NCBI RefSeq assembly: GCF_000003195.3
Contig: NC_012879.2
Location: forward strand, 32,456,547-32,520,546
Length of the DNA: 64,000 nt
Reading direction: 5' to 3'
Origin: Sorghum bicolor
Taxonomy: Eukaryota; Streptophyta; Magnoliopsida; Poales; Poaceae
In this document: positions 57,601 through 64,000 of the stretch, piece by piece
Layout of the letters: each line of letters begins with the position of its first letter
How positions within the stretch are numbered: position 1 is the stretch's first letter
The notes under the pieces: generated by a model
Database searches by the model: none
What the model was told of the DNA's origin: nothing
The model's input: only the letters and a program-made list of their open reading frames with translations
Translations under genes and position numbers: made by a program

Positions 57601-59009
57601 ATCGGAAGGAGGCGGAGAAGTGGGAACACGTCGAGGAGCTCCGCCTTTGGATGAAGCATGTGGTGGGGCTCCTCTCGGACGTTATCAACAACGGGCTCGG
57701 CCCGGCTTATTTCGTAAGTGTTTCTCGAACTCCAATCCTCATGGTGCTTTCTGGTTTCCGTATTCTAATCCATCCGACCCTTGATTCGCAGGACATGAAA
57801 GAGACCTCCCGCATCAAGTCCAGCTTCATACACGCCACGAGGGGCGGTTGGGAGCAGCTCCCCCTCCTCAAGGATCAACTCCTCGAGTCGCAGGAAAAGC
57901 TCCTTAAAGCTTACAAAGATCTCATAGCACTCGAGGAGGAGAAGAAGGCGAGGGAGGCTGCCTTGGCTGAGGCCCGAGAGGCCTCGAAGAAGGCGGAGGA
58001 GGAGACGATGCAGCTACGGGAGCGGGCTCTTACGGTCGAGGAGGCCGCGTCCAGAGCCCGGGAGGAGGCCCTGTCCTACAAGAGCGTTATCGCGGATCTG
58101 GACAAGGAGAAGGGCCTCCTTAAATCTGACCTGGACTCTCTCCGAGAGTCCTTCCGAAAGATGAAGGTGGAGCATGTGAACGGCGAGGTCGCCAGGGGCG
58201 CCGCGGAGGAAGCCAAGAAGAAGGCCCTCGAAGATCTCGAGGCGGAGCGGGCTCGATCCCGCAGTCTCTCTAACGACGTCGAGCGTCTGAAGGGAGAATT
58301 GCTGGAGAAGAGTGGGGCCATTGCTCAGGCTGGCAAGGCGATCGAGGATCTCCGCGTTGCCAACACCGAGCTGGCACGCTCCAACAAAGAGATCGAGGGG
58401 GCCAACACCAGGCTAGTCGGCGAGAACACGGCCCTCGAGGAGACCGTACGCGGTATGTTTCCTCTATCAGATTTCTTTTTCCAAGGTGTGCTTAGTTTTT
58501 CCTAAGGTTTCTTTATATTGGCTTTTACAGGGCTCAAGGACGAACTCCTGGCCGCCCAAGCCGAGGCTCGCAACGCCAAGGCTCAGCTCGAGGCGGAGGT
58601 TGCTTTGAACCGTCGAGTGCGGACGGCGATAAGTGATCTCTCGACCTCTTGGGAGGTCGAGCCTATGGATGAGTCGAGGGAGGACGCTCGAGGCGACGCC
58701 CTGGTCGACCAGTTGTGCTACATAGGCGCGACGCTGCGAGATCGGGTGCGGGACGCCCTCCACATCGGGGTGAAGCGGGCGATGGCGGTTGTCTGCTCGG
58801 GCTTCTCCTACGACATGGAGGTGGTGTCCCATGGCTTCGTCACCGACATCTCCAAGACCGACGCGGAGAACGAGGAGAGGCTCCATGCCTTGATCGACGA
58901 CGCGGAGGCTCCTGGGGAAAGGTTGGCCAAGCTTTTCGAGCCTGAGGTGCTCCCTCCTGAGGCTAGCTCGGGCGGAGGCGAGGGCGGTGAGGATCGTGCC
59001 GCGGACTGA
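54691..59009 (+). pseudogene. Antisense spliced gene of element E: Transposase_28-like, poly-Gln, coiled-coil protein
   Basis: Six exons by splice consensus: 54691-55623, 55708-56354, 56428-56504, 56584-57713, 57792-58452, 58531-59009. Donors GTACGC, GTAAGC, GTTCGT, GTAAGT, GTATGT; acceptors TTGGCAG, TTCTCAG, TTTCGTAG, TTCGCAG, TTTTACAG. Exons total 3,927 nt (1,309 codons with the stop), phases agree at every junction, and the only in-frame stop is TAG 55279-55281. N-terminal ~150 residues resemble the 'putative gypsy type transposon' (Transposase_28) domain (YVVSFAKFHHHGLGAPPSRF, HYGVELQNFSPNAI, EGYLGMMPHWELW). Then a basic/acidic disordered region, a Gln/Pro tract (56937-57044), a second globular part and long Glu/Ala/Arg coiled coils to the C-terminus. 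Function unknown. Confidence 0.8.
56937..57044 (+). repeat. CAG/CAA repeat encoding a Gln-rich tract
   Basis: 36 codons, nearly all CAG or CAA with a few CCG/CCA (Pro) and one CGG (Arg), inside exon 4 of the antisense gene. In the other frames of the same strand and on the minus strand it produces artefactual Ser, Cys, Ala or Leu runs. Confidence 0.9.
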
Positions 59010-59560
59010 GGCCTGCGAGCCTGCTCAGGACGCCTGAGGCCCCCTTGTACGATACTTTGTTAATTCTGTGGGTAACTGATGCTGTATCACTTTCGTAATT
59101 GTTAAATGCTTATTTTGTCTTTCTGCTTGATGCTTTCGTTTCTCTTTGCGCCTACGTTTGTATCCCTTGCTCGATTTTTCGTAAAAGACCACCTCGATCA
59201 CTTCAATGGCGAGTAGAGTTTCCGTAGCCCGGGGGCGTAGGAGTTCTCCAACTCGTTGTCCCTCGGCCTTTGAGGGGCTCGAGGCGCCTTAGCTACTTGA
59301 ACCGTGCAAGGTTTACTACGTAAGAAAAGAAAACTTCTTGATTTTTTCGATACTTGGGGGGGGTCGTCCCCCTGGTAGCCCCCGAGGGGGTGCTGACTAT
59401 GATGGGTCATAGTCGGCGCCCCCTTTTAACGTCGAGATCGTGACTTATTAATCTTCTCGGCACAAAGAAAGAAGAATTGTTTCGAGGGAAGGACTTTATT
59501 TATTCATTCGTTTACAAAGTCTCGGTACAAAACGTAAGCAGGAACATAAGTTTAGAACTT
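59010..59560. other. Tail-to-tail spacer between antisense gene and pol of element E
   Basis: About 550 bp between the antisense gene stop (59009) and the pol stop (59561, minus). It holds the 3' ends of both transcripts, T-rich stretches around 59050-59150, and a polypurine-like word at 59375-59386. No coding signal. Confidence 0.55.
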
Positions 59561-60625
59561 CTAGGGGTAGAATCGACGTAGCTGTTCGATGTTCCATGCG
59601 TTGGTGAGAATTGCCCCCTTTTCGTCTGCCAGCTTGTACGTTCCCAGCTTTAGGACCTCGGCCACCACGTACGGACCTTCCCAAGGCGGAGTCAGCTTGT
59701 GGCGTCCCTGATTGCTTTGCCGGCGTCGTAGGACTAGGTCGCCCACATTGAGGTCCCTCTTGCGCACATGCTTGTCGTGGTAGCGTCGAAGCCTTTGCTG
59801 ATATCTGGCAGAGTTGAGGAGGGCCATGTCTCTAGCCTCCTCAAGTTGGTCGACCGCGTTTTCTTGAGTCTCTTTGTTCGATTGCTCGTTGTAGGCCTTG
59901 AGTCGAGGTGACCCATACTCGAGGTCTGTGGGGAGGATAGCCTCAGAGCCGTAGATCATGAAGAACGGGGTGTATTTTGTGGCCCTGCTTGGTGTTGTCC
60001 TAAGGCTCCATAGGACTGAGGAAAGCTCCTCGACCCATTTTTTGCCAAATTTCTTCAATCGATTGTAGATCCTTGGCTTGAGTCCTTGCAAAATCATGCC
60101 GTTGGCACGCTCGACTTGGCCGTTAGTTCGAGGGTGGGCTACTGCAGACCAGTTCACACGGATGTGATGCTGATCGCAGAAGTCCAAGAACTTTTTGCCG
60201 GTGAACTGGGTGCCGTTGTCGGTGATGATGACATTGGGGATCCCAAACCGATGGATGATGTCGGTGAAGAAAAGGACGGCCTGCTCGGAGCGGATGTTGG
60301 TGATGGGTCGAGCCTCGATCCATTTGGAGAACTTGTCAATGGCCACCAGCAAATGGGTGAATCCTCCTTTCGCCTTTTGTAGAGGTCCTACTAAATCGAG
60401 CCCCCACACCGCAAAAGGCCAGGTAATGGGGATCATCTGAAGAGCGTGGGCAGGCAGATGCGTCTGCTTGGCGTAGAACTGACACCCGTGACATGATCGT
60501 ACGAGCTTGATGGCGTCCGCCACGGCCGTTGGCCAGTAGAAGCCTTGTCGAAAAGCGTTCCCTACAAGGGTCCGTCGAGCGGCGTGGTGACCGCAAGCCC
60601 CCGAGTGCAGGTCATCGAGGAGTTT
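59561..60625 (-). CDS. Integrase of element E
   Basis: The H2C2 zinc finger (LHSGACGHHAARRT ... CHGCQFYAK, about 60610-60470) is followed by the catalytic core with Asp in WGLDLVGPL, Asp in ITDNGTQF and Glu in GQVERANG, and a C-terminal domain with WEGPYVVAEVLKLGTYKL ending FYP at 59561. It is uninterrupted over 1,065 bp, but continuous with RT upstream only through a TGA at 60628-60626 (one C-to-T step from CGA). The role is insertion of element cDNA into chromosomal DNA. All catalytic residues are present. Confidence 0.92.
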   Translation of the reverse strand, partial: KLLDDLHSGACGHHAARRTLVGNAFRQGFYWPTAVADAIKLVRSCHGCQFYAKQTHLPAHALQMIPITWPFAVWGLDLVGPLQKAKGGFTHLLVAIDKFSKWIEARPITNIRSEQAVLFFTDIIHRFGIPNVIITDNGTQFTGKKFLDFCDQHHIRVNWSAVAHPRTNGQVERANGMILQGLKPRIYNRLKKFGKKWVEELSSVLWSLRTTPSRATKYTPFFMIYGSEAILPTDLEYGSPRLKAYNEQSNKETQENAVDQLEEARDMALLNSARYQQRLRRYHDKHVRKRDLNVGDLVLRRRQSNQGRHKLTPPWEGPYVVAEVLKLGTYKLADEKGAILTNAWNIEQLRRFYP

Positions 60626-62787
60626 TCAGCCTTCTTCCACGGTGATGCAATGTTGTAAGACCCCCGTCGGGCTCCGTCGATATAGCTCGTTGTCTTCGCC
60701 ATAGATCACATATGATTTGGCCCGTCGAGCGATACGACGAGCTTCTGACCTGTCTTCTGGTAACTCGCCGCGGATAAGGCAGTCGAGGAACGGTGTGCGC
60801 CAATCGAATGGTCGACTTGGTCGTCGTTCTATCTCCATCATCTCTTCCACCATCAAGAGCGTATCGACAGCATTGGTTGGTTGGGCGGTGGTGGCGTCGA
60901 CGCCAGCCCCCGTGCCTAGGTCGACGGATGGCTCGTGAAGATCTTTTGAGAATGCATCAGGCGGCACCGTGCCTCTGGTCGATGCGATCTTGGCGAGTTC
61001 ATCGGCTGCTTCGTTGTAGCGTCGAGCGATATGGACAAGCTCGAGACCGTGGAACCTGTCCTCGAGTCGACGGACCTCCTTGCAGTACGCTTCCATTTTT
61101 GGGTCGTGGCAGCTCGAGGTTTTCATTACTTGGTCAATGACGAGTTGGGAGTCACCTCGGACGTCGAGGCGTCGGACTCCTAACTCGATCGCGATCTTGA
61201 GACCGTTGACGAGGGCCTCATATTTTGCGACATTGTTAGATGCGGCAAAATGAATCCTGATTACGTACCTCATGTGGACGCCCAAGGGTGAGATGAACAG
61301 CAGGCCGGCTCCGGCTCTAGTTTTCATGAGTGACCCATCGAAATACATCGTCCATAATTCCGCCTGGACCTGGGTCGGGGGGAGCTGGGTGTCCGTCCAT
61401 TCTGCGATGAAGTCTACCAAGGCCTGCGATTTGATGGCCTTGCGAGGCGCATAAGTGAGAGTCTCACTCATGAGCTCGACCGACCATTTTGCTATTCTTC
61501 CCGTGGCTTCTTTGCTCTGGATTATTTCGCCTAAAGGAAAAGACGAGACCACCGTGATGGGGTGGCCAAGGAAGTAATGCTGCAGCTTGCGACGGGCAAG
61601 GATTATGACATAAATCAGCTTCTGGATTTGGGGATAACGTGCTTTGGTCTCCGAAAGCACCTCGCTGACGAAATATACTGGCCTCTGAACCGGTAACGCA
61701 TGTCCCTCCTCCTGCCTCTCGACCACCACCGCCGCGCTGACGACCTGGGTCGTCGACGCGACGTAGAGGAGCAGCGGCTCTGCAGGTTGAGGTGGAACCA
61801 GGACTGGTGCCGAGGTCAGCGTCTTCTTCAGCCTTTCGAGTGCTTCCTCGGCCTCAGGGGTCCAAGAAAAGAGCTCGACCTTCTTTAGGAGTCGATATAA
61901 TGGTAATGCCTTTTCTCCTAGTCTCGAGATGAAACGGCTCAGAGCCGCCAGGCACCCCGTGACTCTCTGTACACCCTTGATGTCTCGGATCGGCCCCATT
62001 TTCGTGATGGCCGAGACTTTCTCGGGGTTGGCCTCGATGCCGCGCTGCAAAACGATGTATCCTAGGAGCATGCCTCGAGGCACGCCAAAAACGCACTTCT
62101 CGGGATTGAGCTTGATCCGGCTGGTGCGTACGCAGCTGAAGGCAATCTCGAGGTCCTGGATCAGGTCTCCTCGTCGCTTTGACTTGACGACAATGTCGTC
62201 GACGTAGGCTTCGACCGTTGACCCTATATGTTCGCCAAATACGTGGAGCATGCAACGTTGATACGTGGCTCCCGCGTTTCGAAGCCCAAATGGCATGGTC
62301 ACGTAGCAATACATCCCAAAAGGCGTGATGAAAGAGGTCGCGAGCTGGTCGGACTCCTTCATTTTTATTTGGTGGTAACCAGAATATGCATCAAGGAAAG
62401 AAAGGGTTTCACATCCCGCGGTAGAATCGACAATCTGATCAATGCGTGGCAATGGAAAGGGAACTTTTGGACATGCTTTATTCAGACTAGTATAATCGAC
62501 ACACATCCTCATTTTCCCATTCTTTTTCTTAACTAATACAGGGTTTGCTAACCAGTAGGATGATGAACCTCCTTGATGAATCCGGCCGTCAAAAGCTTGT
62601 GGACTTCCTCGCCAATGATCTTGCGCTTCTCCTCATCGAGTCGGCGCAACCGCTGCTTCACTGGCTTGGAACCGGCTCGAATCTCCAAGGAGTGCTCGGC
62701 GACTTCCCACGGTATGCCTGGCATGTCCGAGGGACTCCATGCAAACATATCAGCATTTGCACGGAGAAAGTCGACGAGCACGGCTTC
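60626..62787 (-). pseudogene. Reverse transcriptase and dual RNase H of element E
   Basis: RT: MFAWSPSDMPGI, then after a one-base deletion near 62540 RMCVDYTSLNKACPK, PFPLPRIDQIVDS, SFLDAYSGYHQI, TMPFGLRNAGATYQRCM and catalytic YVDD (62206-62195). The first RNase H is degenerate (LLLYVASTTQVVSAAVV). The second, archaeal-type one has MYFDGSLMKTRAGAG (Asp), NNVAKYEALVNGL and VRGDSQLVIDQV (Asp). The usual catalytic Glu is Lys (AAA at 61225-61223), a G-to-A change on the coding strand. Breaks: TAG 62790-62788 before this part, the one-base deletion, and TGA 60628-60626. Between 62512 and 60629 the frame is open. Confidence 0.92.
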
Positions 62788-64000
62788 CTATTTGGGGTCG
62801 AGGTCGGCGCTGATCGTCAGCACTTTGCCGTCGGAGTTGTTGGGGTCGAGCGGGATCTTCTTGGTTCCTTCCGCCGCCTCGAAGCTGCCCGCATGACGCT
62901 TAGGCTCTGGAGCCTCAGCGGCCATGGCCTCGAGCTTTGCAACGAGCTCGGTGGAGCTCTCGACCGCCTCCCCGTACTCGACGCACTCGACGTCGCACTC
63001 GTACGCGTGCTCGAAGGAGGAACTGACAGTGATGACGCCTTTGGGACCAGGCATCTTCAGCTTCAAGTAGGTGTAGTTGGGTATAGCCATGAACTTGGCG
63101 TAGCCCGGGCGCCCGATGATGGCGTGGTACGTGCCTCGGAACCCAACCACATCAAAGGTGAGGGTCTCCTTCCTGAAGTTGGCCGCTGTGCCGAAGCAGA
63201 CCGGTAGGTCAATTCGACCTACTGGCAGTGCCTTTTTCCCTGGCACGACGCCATGGAAACCGCCGGCGCTTGGCTGGAGGCGTCCTCTATCGATGCCGAG
63301 GAGGTCGAGGGTCTCGAGGTAGATGATGTTGAGGCTGCTGCCACCATCCATCAGCACTTTCGAGAGTCGGGTGTTGACGATGATGGGGTCGACGACGAGC
63401 GGGTAGACGCCTGGGGCGACTACCTTGTCGAGGTGGTCCTCTCGGTCGAAAGTGATAGGAGTGCTTGACCAGCTAAGGTATTGGGGCACCGCCATTCTTG
63501 CCGCAAAGACTTCGCGACGCTCCCTTTTGCGCTGCCTCATGGTTAATTGAGTCGAGGGCCCGCCATAGATCATGTAGCAGTCGTGGACGGCGGGGAAGCC
63601 GTCGTCATCTTTGTTGTCCTCCTTGCTGCCAGCCTTCTCTTTGTTGGAGTCATCACGCGTATCTTTTTTGAACCCCAGACCGTCGAAATGCTTTCTCAGC
63701 ATAAGACAGTCCTTGAGCTTGTGGTTGGCGCCTCCCTTATGGTAAGGGCACGGCTCCTCCAACATCTTGTCAAAGATGCCTCCATCCGGAGGGCCTCGAG
63801 GCTTCTTTCGATCCATGGCGGCGACAAGGTTGTCATCGGAATCTTCCCGGTGGAACTGCCGCACTTTCTGCTTCTTTTTATTTGTCTTGAGGCCTCGACT
63901 GGAGGTCCCATCTTCGTCGACGGGCTGCTTGCCTTTTCTTCCTTCTGAGCTGAAGAAGGCGCCGACTGCCTCCTCCCCTGCCGCGTAGTTGGCTACTACG
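62788..64000 (-). pseudogene. gag C-terminus and protease of element E (5' end outside window)
   Basis: The frame is open from the window edge to TAG 62790-62788 (one C-to-T step from CAG). It begins in the Lys/Glu-rich end of gag, then the zinc-knuckle-like CPYHKGGANHKLKDC (about 63755-63710), a basic linker, and the aspartic protease with KVLMDGGSSLNIIYLETL (about 63360-63300) and YHAIIGRPGYAKFMAI. The catalytic Asp is intact. It is in frame with the start of RT across the single stop. Confidence 0.9.

Larger units (their letters stand above)
52794..64000 (-). mobile_element. Element E: GC-rich Ty3/gypsy Tat-lineage element, right part outside window
   Basis: On -. The left end is its 3' LTR (52794-53783), followed by the polypurine tract, an antisense spliced gene on + (54691-59009), and pol on - (integrase, two RNase H domains, RT, protease, gag C-terminus). 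It is still inside gag at 64000. The layout mirrors element C. The dual RNase H marks Tat. Coding damage is light: three breaks in the ~4.4 kb of visible gag-pol. The presumed left TSD is GTGTG (52789-52793). It is much more GC-rich than C and carries CTCGA/TCGAG at high density. Confidence 0.93.

Overview
This is about 64 kb of plant centromeric or pericentromeric heterochromatin. I see no ordinary host gene, tRNA, rRNA or CRISPR array. The backbone is a tandem satellite with a 137-bp monomer arranged as alternating A/B dimers of 274 bp. From memory it matches the CEN38/SCEN-type centromeric satellite of Andropogoneae grasses (Sorghum, Saccharum, Miscanthus). With grass-type LTR retrotransposons throughout, a Sorghum-like genome is most likely, but this is recognition and not a database result.

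The satellite lies in four blocks (3781-8606, 18907-23914, 36285-42954, 50705-52793), split by LTR retrotransposons. Left to right: (1) 1-3780, the 3' end of a Ty1/copia SIRE/Maximus-type element on +, with a decayed extra ORF, two polypurine tracts and a complete 3' LTR. (2) Element A, 8607-18906, a decayed Ty3/gypsy element on + (Tekay/Del-like) with 5' LTR, an extra coiled-coil ORF before gag, then gag-pro-RT-RNaseH-integrase, and no 3' end. (3) Element B, 15547-18601, a smaller gypsy element nested in A's integrase with a 5-bp target-site duplication (TSD). (4) Element C, 23915-36284, a complete and fairly young Ty3/gypsy Tat element on + with TSD ACTAT. (5) Element D, 42955-50704, on -, same LTR family as B, with two tandem protease domains and no reverse transcriptase. 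(6) Element E, 52794 to beyond 64000, a second Tat element on -, GC-rich, cut by the window edge.

The most interesting material is in C and E. Each carries, between pol and the 3' LTR, an antisense gene with its own TATA box and about six exons with canonical splice sites. C's encodes a plant-mobile-domain-like protein; E's encodes a protein with a Transposase_28-like ('putative gypsy type transposon') N-terminus, a poly-Gln tract and long coiled coils. E's six exons sum to 3,927 nt, exactly in frame, with one internal stop. Each element is also filled with its own short word: ATCGGC/GCCGAT about 100 times in C, and CTCGA/TCGAG about 110 times in E. The words occur in all reading frames, in introns and in LTRs. 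A self-recognition or anti-silencing system, in which the antisense protein reads the word, is a testable idea and not a demonstrated one.

The satellite has structure above the dimer: a ~1.4-kb higher-order repeat in the first block, and a multi-kb duplication about 8.1 kb apart (insertions subtracted) across the later blocks. Most stops in the old elements look like C-to-T changes (CAG to TAG, CGA to TGA), as expected of long-methylated DNA.
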